Assembly (NCBI GenBank): GCA_044870245.1
Contig: JBIOYR010000135.1
Coordinates: 5,893-69,892, forward strand
Source: DATAFF01 sp044870245
Lineage (GTDB): Bacteria > Pseudomonadota > Alphaproteobacteria > Rhizobiales > Aestuariivirgaceae
Reading direction: 5' to 3'
Length of the DNA: 64,000 nt
The number at the start of each line of letters is the position of its first letter. Within the stretch, counting starts at the first letter, position 1. The notes beneath the pieces are model-generated. The model made no database searches, was not told where the DNA came from, and saw nothing but the letters and a program-made list of their open reading frames with translations. Below, in pieces: positions 1 through 8,998 of the stretch. A program made the translations under genes and the position numbers.

Positions 1-120
1 CTGCCAGCTGTCGATGCCGTCGGTCAGACGCACCAGGATGCCGCCGAGGCTCCAGCAGGTTGCCGCGGCGACCCCCAGCAGGATCCCGAAGCCGTAGCCC
101 GGCACGATGCGCCGCCGCAT
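1..120 (-). CDS. EamA/DMT-family permease, N-terminal fragment
   Basis: Only the first 40 codons are inside the window; the gene runs off the left edge. The peptide begins MRRRIVPGYGFGILLGVAAA and continues into CWSLGGILVRL, which matches the first transmembrane helix of EamA drug/metabolite transporters. Its ATG at 118-120 overlaps the TGA stop of the upstream MFS gene (TGATG), so the two are probably translationally coupled. The substrate cannot be inferred. Confidence 0.7.
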   Translation of the reverse strand, partial: MRRRIVPGYGFGILLGVAAATCWSLGGILVRLTDGIDSWQ

Positions 121-1298
121 CAGAGATGCCTCCGCCTCTCATAATTCTTGGCAATGATGGCAAGAAGGAACAGGACAAGAAAGAGGGCAAGCGACAGCGG
201 CAGCCCGTGCGGCCCGAAGACGGCCATGGCGAAGCCGCCGGCGGTGGCGCCGATCAGCGCCCCGGCTCCCCACATGGCGGCAAAGGCGGCCGAGCCGGCG
301 ACCAGCTCGTCGCCGTGAAAGCGATCGCCCAGCTCGGCAAGGGCAACGCCGTAAAGGCCATAGCCGGTCGAGCCGATGACCAGCAGCACCGGCCACATGA
401 GCCAGCTGCCCATGCAGAGCGGCAGCACCACAAGGCCGATGATGGTGGCGATGGTGCAGCCGGTCATCACCTGGCGCTTCGGATAAAGATCGGCGAGCCA
501 GCCGATGGGAAATTGTAGGAGGACGTTGCCGGCGACGAGCGCCGTCAGGGCAAGCGATGCCGTCTCGATATCCAGGCCCATGCGCACGCCATAGACCGAG
601 AGCAGGCTCAAGGTCGCGGCGTCGAACACCGCAAAGATGCCGACCGCGGCCAGCAGGATCGGCGCCTTGGGGATGAAGCTGATGAGCGAGGGACGGCGAT
701 CGTCGGGCCGGCGGTCGACCTTCGGCTCCTGCACCGAGGCGAGCGGCACCATGGCGATGACCAGCACCGTGGCGCCGATCAGAAACGGGCGCCAGCCCTC
801 GACCCCGATGATGCTGATCAGCAAGGGACCGCAGGCGAAGCTAGCGGAAAGGACGCTGGCATAGAGGGCGACGATCTTGCCGCGATGGCCGTCCTCGGCA
901 AATCTGACCACCCAGGACTCGCTCAGCACGAACAGAGTCGAGACGCTCATCCCCTGAAGAAGGCGGAGAACGAACCACCATTCGATCGACCACAGGATCT
1001 TGTAGCCGAGAACGATCAGGGCGGTGACGAAGGCGGCGCCCAGTATGACCGGCTTGACGCCGAAGCGGCGGGCGAGCGGCGGGATCATCAGCGAGGATGT
1101 CAGGATGCCGATCGGCGACATCGCGGCGTTGAGGCCGATGAGGTCGTCGGAATAGCCGCGCTCGGCCAGGATCAGCGACAGCAAGGGAAACATCAGGCCG
1201 AGCGCGAATCCGAAAACGGCGATCGCAGCCACGGCGGCAATGAGGTTGCGCCAGGCGGACGACGAAATGCCCGGTTTTGTCGCCAGCGTCCGATCCAT
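120..1298 (-). CDS. MFS transporter (first of two paralogues)
   Basis: A 392-residue, very hydrophobic protein with the layout of a 12-helix major facilitator permease. The N-terminal segment LIAAVAAIAVFGFALGLMFP and the loop after helix 2 (IPPLARRFGVKP) resemble motif A regions of small-molecule exporters. I start it at MDRTL (1296-1298); an upstream in-frame ATG at 1388 would add about 30 unlikely residues overlapping a repeat. It is clearly related along its length to the next gene (1456-2625), so the pair arose by duplication. It is followed by an overlapping EamA permease gene. Substrate unknown. Confidence 0.8.
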   Translation of the reverse strand: MDRTLATKPGISSSAWRNLIAAVAAIAVFGFALGLMFPLLSLILAERGYSDDLIGLNAAMSPIGILTSSLMIPPLARRFGVKPVILGAAFVTALIVLGYKILWSIEWWFVLRLLQGMSVSTLFVLSESWVVRFAEDGHRGKIVALYASVLSASFACGPLLISIIGVEGWRPFLIGATVLVIAMVPLASVQEPKVDRRPDDRRPSLISFIPKAPILLAAVGIFAVFDAATLSLLSVYGVRMGLDIETASLALTALVAGNVLLQFPIGWLADLYPKRQVMTGCTIATIIGLVVLPLCMGSWLMWPVLLVIGSTGYGLYGVALAELGDRFHGDELVAGSAAFAAMWGAGALIGATAGGFAMAVFGPHGLPLSLALFLVLFLLAIIAKNYERRRHL

Positions 1299-1376
1299 AG
1301 GCAGAGCTTCTGCCGTGGAGGCGGATCGTACGTCAATAAGCGGCCCCGCAGGACAGATATGCGGGGGAAATGCAAG

Positions 1377-1452
1377 GCAGGTAGGCAACAGGCAATAGGC
1401 AGTGATCAGCGCCCTTCCCTACTACCTACTGCTTACTGCCTACTGCCTATTT
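1377..1452. repeat. Intergenic palindromic heptamer repeat, copy 1
   Basis: The left arm has repeated units (GTAGGCAACAGGCAATAGGC), a central segment near GTGATCAGCGCCCTTCC follows, and the right arm carries the complementary units (ACTGCCTACTGCCTA). It lies between the two tandem MFS genes. The same architecture recurs at six other sites up to 25.3 kb. The arms can fold into a long imperfect hairpin. Confidence 0.85.
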
Positions 1453-1455
1453 CCT

Positions 1456-2625
1456 TCACCGAACCAACTCCCCACGGGCGAGCAGCAGGCCAGCAATGAG
1501 ACCGACATAAATCGCCGTCAGGGTGATGGCGATTCCAGACGGGCCGAGGAGGTCGAGTGAAAAGCCGGCGAGCGGCGGACCGATGATGCCGCCGACCCCC
1601 CACATGGCGCCGAAGGCGGCCGAGCCGGCGACCAGGTCGCTTCCCTGGAAGCGGTCGGCCATGACCGTCATTGCGATGATGTAGACGGCGTAAGCGGAGG
1701 TGCCGAGCAGCAGCGCCACCGGCCAGAGCAGCGGGGTCGTCACGACGAAGGGCAGCGACATGGCGAGCAGCGGCGTGGCAATCGCGGCGATCCACAGCAC
1801 GCCCTGGCGCGACCAGCGATCGGCCAGCCACCCGACCGGATATTGCAGCACGGCATTCCCGGCGATCGCCACCGCCAGCGCCCATGACGCGGTCTTGAGG
1901 TCGAGGCCGCTGCGCAGACCGAAGATCGGAAAGAAGGCGAGCATCACCGCATCGAACATGGTGAGGGTGGCGACGGCGAACAGCAGGAGCGGAGCGCGGC
2001 GGACAAATCCCAGCATGGTGGTGCCGGCGGTGTGCTCGTGGAGACGGTTGTCGAGGTCAATGAAGAGGAGCGGCAAGGTGCTCAACGACACCAGCATGGC
2101 GGCCAGCACGAAGGGGAGCCAGCCCTCGACGCCGGTATAGGGCAACAGGAACGGTCCGACGGAGAAGCCGAGCGACAGCATCGAGCCGTAGATGGCGGCA
2201 ACCCGGCCGCGGGCGTCGGGCGGGGCGAAGCCGAGGATCCAGGCTTCGCTCAGCGTATAGAGGGTGCCGCCGGCGACCCCGAAGAGGAACCGGGTCGCGA
2301 ACCACACTTCGATCGCGGGAAACAGCGGAAAGCTCAGCAGCACGAGGATGATGCCGATCATGGCGGCGAGCGCCAGCCGCTTGCCGCCGAAGCGGGCGGC
2401 AAGACGCGGGATGAATGGTCCCGAGAGGATGATGCCGAGCGGCCCCATGGCGGCGTTGAGCCCGATCACCGCGGCATCGACGCGGCGGGACTCGAGAATG
2501 ACATTGAGCAGCGGGTAGGTCAGGCCGAAGCCGATATCGGCAACGACGATGGTGGTGATCGCGGCGATGAGGTTCTTGAGCGAGCCGCGCTCCCCTGCCC
2601 GGCTCGGCTCGCGGCTCACGGCCAT
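1456..2625 (-). CDS. MFS transporter (second paralogue)
   Basis: A 389-residue major facilitator permease with about 12 hydrophobic helices. Segments such as IGLNAAMGPLGIILSG and GSAAFGAMWGVGGIIGPPLA align with equivalents in the neighbouring MFS protein, which supports tandem duplication. The ATG at 2623-2625 lies inside the 3' end of hemF (10-base overlap), so the gene is co-transcribed after hemF. There is no substrate-specific clue; the hemF linkage is only positional. Repeat copy 1 directly follows the stop codon. Confidence 0.8.
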   Translation of the reverse strand: MAVSREPSRAGERGSLKNLIAAITTIVVADIGFGLTYPLLNVILESRRVDAAVIGLNAAMGPLGIILSGPFIPRLAARFGGKRLALAAMIGIILVLLSFPLFPAIEVWFATRFLFGVAGGTLYTLSEAWILGFAPPDARGRVAAIYGSMLSLGFSVGPFLLPYTGVEGWLPFVLAAMLVSLSTLPLLFIDLDNRLHEHTAGTTMLGFVRRAPLLLFAVATLTMFDAVMLAFFPIFGLRSGLDLKTASWALAVAIAGNAVLQYPVGWLADRWSRQGVLWIAAIATPLLAMSLPFVVTTPLLWPVALLLGTSAYAVYIIAMTVMADRFQGSDLVAGSAAFGAMWGVGGIIGPPLAGFSLDLLGPSGIAITLTAIYVGLIAGLLLARGELVR

Positions 2626-3506
2626 TTCACGAGAGGGGGCATGGAAGAGAGGATCGACTCGACATTGCCGCCGGTCTTGAGGCCGAACAGGGTGCCGCGA
2701 TCATAGAGCAGGTTGAACTCGACATAGCGGCCGCGGCGGACGAGCTGCTCGTCGCGGTCGTCATCGGAGAAGGGAAGATTCATGTTGCGAGCCACGAGCC
2801 CGGCATAGACCTCGGCGAAGCCCTGGCCGACATCGCGGGCAAAGGCGAGGTCGGCGGCGAAGGTGCCGCTGTTCAGCCAGTCGAAGAAGATGCCGCCGAC
2901 GCCGCGGGCCTCGCCGCGGTGCGGCAGGTAGAAATAGTCGTCGCACCACGCCTTGAAGCGCGGGTAGTCGGCATTGTCGTGGCGGTTGCAGACCTCCTCC
3001 ATGGCGGCATGGAAGGCCAGCGTGTCGGGGTGATCGGCGGCGCGCCGCCGGGCGAGGACCGGGGTGAGGTCGCCGCCGCCGCCGAACCACCATCGGGTGG
3101 TCACGACGAAACGCAGGTTCATGTGGGCGGCGGGAACATTGGGATTGAACGGGTGGGCGATCAGCGAGATGCCGGTGGCGAAGAACCGGCCATCGTCCTC
3201 CGCACCCGGGATCTGCTTGCGAAATTCGGGGCTGAACGCGCCGAACACGGTCGAAACATGGACGCCGACCTTCTCGAACACCCGGCCAGCCATCATTGCC
3301 ATGACCCCGCCGCCGCCGGGTTCGGCGCCCTCCCCCTGGCGCTGCCACGGCGTCAATACGAACCGGCCGGGCGGGCGGGCGGCAAGCGTGGTTGAGGCGA
3401 GCGCGTCCTCCAGCGCCTCGAAACGGCGGAGAAGCGCGTCGCGAAGGCCCTCGAAGGCGGCGCGGCTCTCGGTTTTCTCAAGCTCGAGATCTTGCAGGGC
3501 GTCCAT
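2616..3506 (-). CDS. hemF: Oxygen-dependent coproporphyrinogen III oxidase
   Basis: Converts coproporphyrinogen III to protoporphyrinogen IX using O2, a late step of haem synthesis. The 296-residue length is typical for HemF. Family hallmarks include LTPWQRQGEGAEPGGGGVMA near residues 51-70, HMNLRFVVTTRWWFGGGGDL in the middle, and the C-terminal block YVEFNLLYDRGTLFGLKTGG followed by ESILSSMPP. It is transcribed divergently from the cytochrome bc1 operon across a 130-base gap, which fits coordinated aerobic respiration and haem supply. The product is expected to be cytosolic and dimeric. Confidence 0.96.
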   Translation of the reverse strand: MDALQDLELEKTESRAAFEGLRDALLRRFEALEDALASTTLAARPPGRFVLTPWQRQGEGAEPGGGGVMAMMAGRVFEKVGVHVSTVFGAFSPEFRKQIPGAEDDGRFFATGISLIAHPFNPNVPAAHMNLRFVVTTRWWFGGGGDLTPVLARRRAADHPDTLAFHAAMEEVCNRHDNADYPRFKAWCDDYFYLPHRGEARGVGGIFFDWLNSGTFAADLAFARDVGQGFAEVYAGLVARNMNLPFSDDDRDEQLVRRGRYVEFNLLYDRGTLFGLKTGGNVESILSSMPPLVKWP

Positions 3507-3636
3507 CCAAGCTCCTTACCTCGTAACCGCCCGGAGCGCTACGTCTGGCGGCCTGGTTGCGACCTTTGATGGCTGGACAGGGCAACCGGGCGATGCCACA
3601 TACGCCCTGTGAATCAGCGCGGATCGAGGGTCAGCC

Positions 3637-4224
3637 GTGTCGACAGCCGAAACAGCCGAGCCTACGAGGCGGGACTTTCTCTACATCACGACTGCAGCAG
3701 TCGGGGCGGTGGGCACCGCCTGGGCGTTGTGGCCGTTCATCGACCAGATGAATCCGGATGCCTCGGTGCGGGCGCTGGCATCGATCGAGGTCGATCTCGC
3801 ACCGGTCGCCGAGGGCCAGGCGATCACCGTCAAATGGCGGGGCAATCCGGTGTTCATCCGCCACCGCACCAAGCCGGAGATCGAGGCTGCCAAGAAGGTG
3901 CCGCTGGACGATCTGGTCGACAACGAGGCGCGCAACGCCAATCTGCCCGAAGGCGCGCCGGCGACCGACGAGAACCGGGTGGTGGGCGGCAAGGAGAACA
4001 TGCTGGTGATGCTCGGCGTGTGCACCCATCTCGGCTGCGTGCCGATCGGCAATGAAGGCGACTATACGGTGGTCGAGAACAATGTGAAGATGGGGGGCTG
4101 GTTCTGCCCGTGCCACGGCTCGCATTACGACACCGCGGGTCGGATCAGGAAGGGACCGGCGCCGGAAAACCTCCACGTCCCGCAATACGCCTATATCAGC
4201 GACACCAAGATCCGCATCGGATGA
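3637..4224 (+). CDS. petA: Ubiquinol-cytochrome c reductase, Rieske iron-sulfur subunit
   Basis: The 195-residue [2Fe-2S] subunit of the cytochrome bc1 complex. A twin-arginine signal-anchor (TRRDFLYITTAA) starts near residue 10 and leads into one membrane helix. The cluster ligands are visible as CTHLGC (about residues 129-134) and CPCHGSHYD (about 157-165). The start is GTG at 3637, supported by GAGGG eight bases upstream. It is the first gene of a three-gene operon with cytochrome b and c1, matching the fbc/pet operons of other alphaproteobacteria. Confidence 0.97.
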   Translation: MSTAETAEPTRRDFLYITTAAVGAVGTAWALWPFIDQMNPDASVRALASIEVDLAPVAEGQAITVKWRGNPVFIRHRTKPEIEAAKKVPLDDLVDNEARNANLPEGAPATDENRVVGGKENMLVMLGVCTHLGCVPIGNEGDYTVVENNVKMGGWFCPCHGSHYDTAGRIRKGPAPENLHVPQYAYISDTKIRIG

Positions 4225-4234
4225 CAGGAGCCAG

Positions 4235-5482
4235 ATGATGGCCGAGCATGCGCGCCACGAGTTCAAGAATCCGGTCGCCCGATGGTTCGACTCGCGCCTG
4301 CCAATCCTGAGCCTCGCCAAGGGGCATGTGATCGACTACCCGACGCCGCGCAACCTCAATTATTTCTGGACCTTCGGCGGCATTCTCGCGGTGATGCTGG
4401 TGGTGCAGATCATCAGCGGCGTCGTGCTGGTGATGCATTTCACGCCGCATGTCGACTTCGCCTTCGATTCGATCGAGGAAATGCGCCGTGACGTGAATTA
4501 CGGCAACATCATCCAGAAGATGCATCAGGTCGGCGCGTCGATGTTCTTCCTCGCCGTCTATATCCACATCTTTCGCGGCCTTTATTACGGCTCCTACAAG
4601 GCGCCGCGCGAGGTGCTGTGGATGATCGGCGTGCTGATCCTCCTCGTCATGATGGCGACGGCGTTCCTCGGCTATGTGCTGCCATGGGGCCAGATGAGCT
4701 TCTGGGCGGCGAAGGTGATCACCAATCTGTTCTCGGCGATCCCGTTTTTCGGCGACTCGATCGTGACCTGGCTGTGGGGCGGCTATTCGGTGGACAATCC
4801 GACCCTCAACCGGTTCTTCTCGCTGCACTATCTTTTGCCATTCGTGCTGGTGGGGCTGGTGTTCCTGCATATCTGGGCGCTGCATGTGCCGGGGAACAAT
4901 AACCCGGTCGGGGTCGAGGTGCAGTCGGGGCAGGACACGGTGCCGTTCCATCCCTATTACACGATGAAGGATCTCTATGCGATCGTGGTGTTCCTGCTTC
5001 TGTTCGCCGCCTTCATGTTCTTCGCGCCGGACTATCTCGGGCACCCGATCAACTATGCCAAGGCCGATCCGCTGGTGACCCCGTCGCATATCGTGCCGGA
5101 ATGGTACTTCCTGCCGTTCTACGCCATCCTGCGCTCGATCCCCGACAAGCTCTTGGGCGTCATCGCGATGTTCGGCTCGATCCTGATCCTGTTCGCGCTG
5201 CCATGGCTCGACACCTCGAAAGTCCGCTCGGCCAACTACCGGCCGGTCTATCGGCAGTTCTTCTGGCTCCTGGTGATCGACTGCATCATTCTCGGCATTG
5301 TCGGCTCCAATCCGCCGGAAGGGGCGTGGCTGACCATCGGGCGGATCGCCACCGCCTATTACTTCCTGCACTTCCTGGTGATCATGCCGCTGGTCGGCTT
5401 CCTCGAGGTGCCGCGACCGGTGCCGGCATCCATCTCCGAGGCGGTGCTGCCGCCGCGGTCCGAATTGCGTGCCGCCGAGTGA
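4235..5482 (+). CDS. petB: Cytochrome b subunit of the bc1 complex
   Basis: A 415-residue integral membrane protein with about eight helices that carries the two b-type haems and the Qo and Qi quinone sites. The haem-binding helices show histidine pairs in HQVGASMFFLAVYIHIFRG and in HYLLPFVLVGLVFLHIWALH. The Qo-site signature PEWYFLPFYAILRSIP appears near residue 288. The ATG follows the petA stop by ten bases, and the next gene starts 22 bases after its stop, so this is a compact operon. Confidence 0.97.
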   Translation: MMAEHARHEFKNPVARWFDSRLPILSLAKGHVIDYPTPRNLNYFWTFGGILAVMLVVQIISGVVLVMHFTPHVDFAFDSIEEMRRDVNYGNIIQKMHQVGASMFFLAVYIHIFRGLYYGSYKAPREVLWMIGVLILLVMMATAFLGYVLPWGQMSFWAAKVITNLFSAIPFFGDSIVTWLWGGYSVDNPTLNRFFSLHYLLPFVLVGLVFLHIWALHVPGNNNPVGVEVQSGQDTVPFHPYYTMKDLYAIVVFLLLFAAFMFFAPDYLGHPINYAKADPLVTPSHIVPEWYFLPFYAILRSIPDKLLGVIAMFGSILILFALPWLDTSKVRSANYRPVYRQFFWLLVIDCIILGIVGSNPPEGAWLTIGRIATAYYFLHFLVIMPLVGFLEVPRPVPASISEAVLPPRSELRAAE

Positions 5483-5504
5483 CGGGGGCCTCGAGGTGTC
5501 GATC

Positions 5505-6344
5505 ATGAGCCGCTTGACCCCGTTTCTTGCCGCAGCACTGCTTGGACTGATGGCGCAGCTCGGGCCGGCGCTCGCCGCCGAGAAGCTCCCCGCCAAGGAC
5601 GTCGCGTTCAGCTTCGAGGGACCGTTCGGCACCTTCGACCGGGCGCAGGTGCAGCGCGGCTATCAAGTCTACAAGGAGGTGTGCTCCGCCTGCCATTCGA
5701 TGTCGCTCATGCGCTTTCGCAATCTCGGCGAGCCGGGCGGCCCGGAGTTTCCGCCGGAGCAGGTCAAGGCGATTGCAGCGGAGTACAAGGTGACCGACGG
5801 GCCGGACGCCTCGGGCAACATGTTCGAGCGCCCGGCGCTGCCGTCCGATGCCTTCGCCAAGCCGTTCCCCAACGACAATGCGGCGCGGGCGGCGAATGGC
5901 GGGGCGCTGCCGCCGGACCTGTCGCTCATCACCAAGATGCGGGCCGGCTGGTCGGGCAGCCTGAAGACGCTGTACACGACCCAGCTCATCAAGGGCATGG
6001 GCGGGCCTGAATATGTCTATTCGGTCCTCACCGGCTATCAGGACCCGCCGCCGGAGCTGGCCGCCGAGGCGCCCGAGGGCAAGCACTACAATCCCTATTT
6101 CGAGAACGGTCATTGGATCGGCATGCCGCCGCCGCTCACCGAAGGCAGCGTGACTTATGCCGACGGCACCCCGGCGACCGTCGACCAGATGGCGAAGGAC
6201 GTGTCGGCGTTCCTTGCCTGGGCGGGCGAGCCGAAGATGGAGGAGCGCAAGCGCATCGGCTTCCAGGTGATGGTCTTCCTGGCGGTCTTCGCGGGGCTGC
6301 TCTATCTGGTCAAGCGGCGCATCTGGGGGCGGCATGAACCGTAA
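5505..6344 (+). CDS. petC: Cytochrome c1 subunit of the bc1 complex
   Basis: The membrane-anchored c-type cytochrome of the bc1 complex, which passes electrons from the Rieske protein to soluble cytochrome c. A cleavable signal peptide (LTPFLAAALLGLMAQ, ending near ALA-A) is followed by the haem motif CSACH at about residues 60-64. The expected methionine ligand region is NGHWIGMPPPL, and a C-terminal anchor helix (VFLAVFAGLLYLVKRR) ends the protein. I chose the ATG at 5505 because GAGGTG lies seven bases upstream and the signal peptide starts there. Confidence 0.96.
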   Translation: MSRLTPFLAAALLGLMAQLGPALAAEKLPAKDVAFSFEGPFGTFDRAQVQRGYQVYKEVCSACHSMSLMRFRNLGEPGGPEFPPEQVKAIAAEYKVTDGPDASGNMFERPALPSDAFAKPFPNDNAARAANGGALPPDLSLITKMRAGWSGSLKTLYTTQLIKGMGGPEYVYSVLTGYQDPPPELAAEAPEGKHYNPYFENGHWIGMPPPLTEGSVTYADGTPATVDQMAKDVSAFLAWAGEPKMEERKRIGFQVMVFLAVFAGLLYLVKRRIWGRHEP

Positions 6345-6346
6345 GG

Positions 6347-6408
6347 GAGGCAGCAGGCATTAGTCGGTAGGTCGTTGCCGTGCTCCATTTCCACTGCCTA
6401 CTGCCTTT
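6347..6408. repeat. Intergenic palindromic heptamer repeat, copy 2 (diverged)
   Basis: Left arm GGCAGCAGGCATTAGTCGGT, then a central segment, then the right arm ACTGCCTACTGCC. It sits between petC and mtnP, right after the petC stop. This copy has the least regular arms of the seven, so it may be an older insertion. Confidence 0.7.
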
Positions 6409-6443
6409 GAACTCTGCCCTTCGACGAGAGGACACCCGCTATC

Positions 6444-7316
6444 ATGACCAAATCAGTTCTCGGAGTGATCGGCGGTTCCGGCGTCTATGACATGGCGATG
6501 GACGGCTCCCACTGGGAGTCGATCGCCTCGCCCTGGGGCGAGACCTCGGATCAATTCCGCATCGGGACCATCCATGGGATGGAGGTGGTGTTCCTGCCGC
6601 GCCACGGTCGCGGCCATCGCATTCCACCGAGCGCCATCAACTACCGGGCCAATATCGATGCGATGAAACGGGCCGGCGTCACCGATCTCGTGTCGATCTC
6701 GGCCTGTGGCTCGTTCCGCGAGCATCTGCCGCCGGGCACCTTCGTCATCGTCGACCAGTTCATCGACCGAACCTTTGCGCGCGAGAAGAGCTTCTTCGGA
6801 ACCGGCTGCGTGGCGCATGTGTCGCTGGCCGAGCCGATCTCGCCGCTGCTTGCCGACCGTGTCGAGGCGGCGGCGCGGAAGGTCGGCATCAGCTGCTATC
6901 GCGGCGGCACCTATCTGTGCATGGAAGGGCCGCAATTCTCCAGCATCGCCGAGTCGCAGCTCTATCGCCAATGGGGCTGCGACGTCATCGGGATGACCAA
7001 CATGCCGGAAGCGAAGCTCGCCCGGGAGGCCGAGCTCTGCTACGCCACGGTGGCGATGGTCACCGACTTCGATTCCTGGCATCCCGGTCACAGCACCGTC
7101 GACATCCAGGCGATCCTCGAGGTGGTGCGCGCCAATTCCGGCAACGCCTCGCACCTCGTCACCGAGATCGCCCTGAACTTCCCGGCCGAGCACGAGCCCT
7201 GCCCGATCGGTTCCGACCGAGCGCTCGAGCATGCCATCATCACAGCCCCGGAGCAGCGCGATTCCAAGCTTGTCGCCAAGCTCGATGCGGTGGCCGGGCG
7301 GGTGCTCAACCGCTGA
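6444..7316 (+). CDS. mtnP: S-methyl-5'-thioadenosine phosphorylase
   Basis: Phosphorolyses methylthioadenosine, the by-product of polyamine synthesis, to adenine and 5-methylthioribose 1-phosphate. The 290-residue protein has the family's opening IGGSGVYDM, the phosphate-site segment FLPRHGRGHRIPP, the substrate-site block CMEGPQFSS and GMTNMPEAKLAREAELCYAT. The two following genes process both products: apt recycles adenine and mtnA isomerises the sugar phosphate. The three are tightly spaced and form a salvage operon. Confidence 0.96.
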   Translation: MTKSVLGVIGGSGVYDMAMDGSHWESIASPWGETSDQFRIGTIHGMEVVFLPRHGRGHRIPPSAINYRANIDAMKRAGVTDLVSISACGSFREHLPPGTFVIVDQFIDRTFAREKSFFGTGCVAHVSLAEPISPLLADRVEAAARKVGISCYRGGTYLCMEGPQFSSIAESQLYRQWGCDVIGMTNMPEAKLAREAELCYATVAMVTDFDSWHPGHSTVDIQAILEVVRANSGNASHLVTEIALNFPAEHEPCPIGSDRALEHAIITAPEQRDSKLVAKLDAVAGRVLNR

Positions 7317-7340
7317 AACCAAGCGCTGAAGGCAAGACCC

Positions 7341-7886
7341 ATGGACCTCAGGAACGGCTTCGACATCAAGCGCTACATCCGAACCATCCCCGACTATCCC
7401 AAGGCCGGCATCCAGTTCCGCGACATCACCACGCTGCTCGCCGATCTCCACGGGTTCCGGGCGGCGGTCGACGAGCTGAGCTGGCCGTTCCTCAAGGGCA
7501 ATATCGACTATGTGGCCGGCATCGAGGCGCGCGGCTTCATTCTCGGCGGGGCGGTGGCGCATGTGCTGGGGCGCGGCTTCGTGCCGATCCGCACGAAGGG
7601 AAAGCTCCCGGGAAAGGTGGTCGGCCAGGACTATTCTCTTGAATATGGCGTCGACCGTATCGAGATCCATGCCGATGCCATCCATGGCAAGGACCGGGTG
7701 CTGCTGATCGATGATCTGGTGGCGACCGGCGGCACCGCCAATGCCGCGATCGATCTCATCCGCAAGTCCGGCGGCGAGGTGGTGGCGGCGGCCTTTGTCA
7801 TCGACCTGCCCGATCTCGGTGGGGCGGCGAAGCTCAGGCAGAAGGGTGTCAAGGTGCATACGCTGGTCGAATTCGAAGGAGAGTGA
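7341..7886 (+). CDS. apt: Adenine phosphoribosyltransferase
   Basis: Makes AMP from adenine and PRPP. The 181-residue length is standard. The PRPP-binding loop reads RVLLIDDLVATGGTA, and GIEARGFILGGAVA forms the earlier conserved region. It lies 24 bases after mtnP, where it would recycle the adenine released by that enzyme. Its stop codon is only five bases before the mtnA ATG, and AAGGAG inside its last codons serves as the mtnA ribosome-binding site. Confidence 0.97.
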   Translation: MDLRNGFDIKRYIRTIPDYPKAGIQFRDITTLLADLHGFRAAVDELSWPFLKGNIDYVAGIEARGFILGGAVAHVLGRGFVPIRTKGKLPGKVVGQDYSLEYGVDRIEIHADAIHGKDRVLLIDDLVATGGTANAAIDLIRKSGGEVVAAAFVIDLPDLGGAAKLRQKGVKVHTLVEFEGE

Positions 7887-7891
7887 CGGTC

Positions 7892-8998
7892 ATGAAGATC
7901 GCCGGCAAGCATTACCGCTCGATATGGGTGGATAATGATGGCTGGGCAGTGCACATCTTCGATCAGACGCGGCTGCCGCATGCCGTCGAGATTCTGACAT
8001 TGACGAGCATGGAGGATGCGGCGCGGGCGATCGAGACCATGCAGACGCGCGGCGCGCCATTGATCGGGGCCACCGCCGCCTACGGGCTCTGCCTGGCGCT
8101 TCGGGAGGATTCCTCCGACGAGGCGCTGGAGCAGGCGGCGTCCCGGCTCAAGCGAACCCGGCCGACGGCGGTCAATCTGGCCTGGGCGGTCGATGAGATC
8201 ATTGCCGCGGTCAGGAACCGGCCGCGTGCCGAGCGGGTGGCGGCGGCTTATGCCCGGGCCGACGAGATCGCCGATGACGATGTCGCGACCTGCCGGGCGA
8301 TCGGCGCCCATGGCGTCCGGCTGATCCGCGAGGTCGCGGTCAAGCATCCGGCACGGGCGGTCAATGTGCTGACTCATTGCAATGCCGGGTGGCTGGCAAC
8401 GGTCGACTGGGGCACCGCGCTGGCACCGATCTACATGGCCCATGACGAAGGGATCGAGGTCCATGTCTGGGTGGACGAGACACGGCCGCGCAATCAGGGC
8501 GCAGCCCTCACTGCCTTCGAGCTTGGCGCCCATGGCGTGCCGCACACCATCGTCGCCGACAATGCCGGCGGCCATCTGATGCAGCATGGAAAGGTCGATT
8601 TGGCGATCGTCGGCACCGACCGGACGACCCGGACAGGCGATGTCGCCAACAAGATCGGCACCTATCTCAAGGCGCTGGCAGCGCGCGACAACGGGGTGCC
8701 GTTCTATGTGGCGCTGCCGCACTCCACCATCGACTGGACGGTGCGCGAGGGCTTGAGCGAGATCCCGATCGAGGAGCGCTCGCCGCAGGAGATGACCCAT
8801 GTCACCGGGCGCAGCGCCGACGGCTCGATGGTGTCGGTGCAGCTGTCGTCGCCCGGCAGCCCGGCGGCCAATCCGGCCTTCGACATCACCCCGGCGCGGC
8901 TGGTGAGCGGCCTCATCACCGAGCGCGGCATCTGCGCGGCAAGCGAGGAAGGGCTGTTGTCGCTCTATCCGGAGAGGAAAGAAGCAGTTTGCAAATAG
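7892..8998 (+). CDS. mtnA: S-methyl-5-thioribose-1-phosphate isomerase
   Basis: Converts 5-methylthioribose 1-phosphate to the ribulose form in methionine salvage. The protein has TRGAPLIGATAAYGL, the catalytic-cysteine region LTHCNAGWLATVDWGTALAP, and GTDRTTRTGDVANKIGTY with the conserved aspartate. I prefer the ATG at 7892, eight bases after AAGGAGAG; an in-frame GTG at 7883 would abut that site. The stop TAG at 8996 is the first triplet of an intergenic repeat. None of mtnB, mtnC or mtnD is nearby, so the next steps may follow a shunt instead of the full Yang cycle. Confidence 0.95.
   Translation: MKIAGKHYRSIWVDNDGWAVHIFDQTRLPHAVEILTLTSMEDAARAIETMQTRGAPLIGATAAYGLCLALREDSSDEALEQAASRLKRTRPTAVNLAWAVDEIIAAVRNRPRAERVAAAYARADEIADDDVATCRAIGAHGVRLIREVAVKHPARAVNVLTHCNAGWLATVDWGTALAPIYMAHDEGIEVHVWVDETRPRNQGAALTAFELGAHGVPHTIVADNAGGHLMQHGKVDLAIVGTDRTTRTGDVANKIGTYLKALAARDNGVPFYVALPHSTIDWTVREGLSEIPIEERSPQEMTHVTGRSADGSMVSVQLSSPGSPAANPAFDITPARLVSGLITERGICAASEEGLLSLYPERKEAVCK

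Noticed and set aside
4196..5632. Long open frame on the minus strand opposite petB
   Set aside because: It is a high-GC antisense frame fully covered by the clear cytochrome b gene; its sequence is low-complexity, rich in histidine and arginine.
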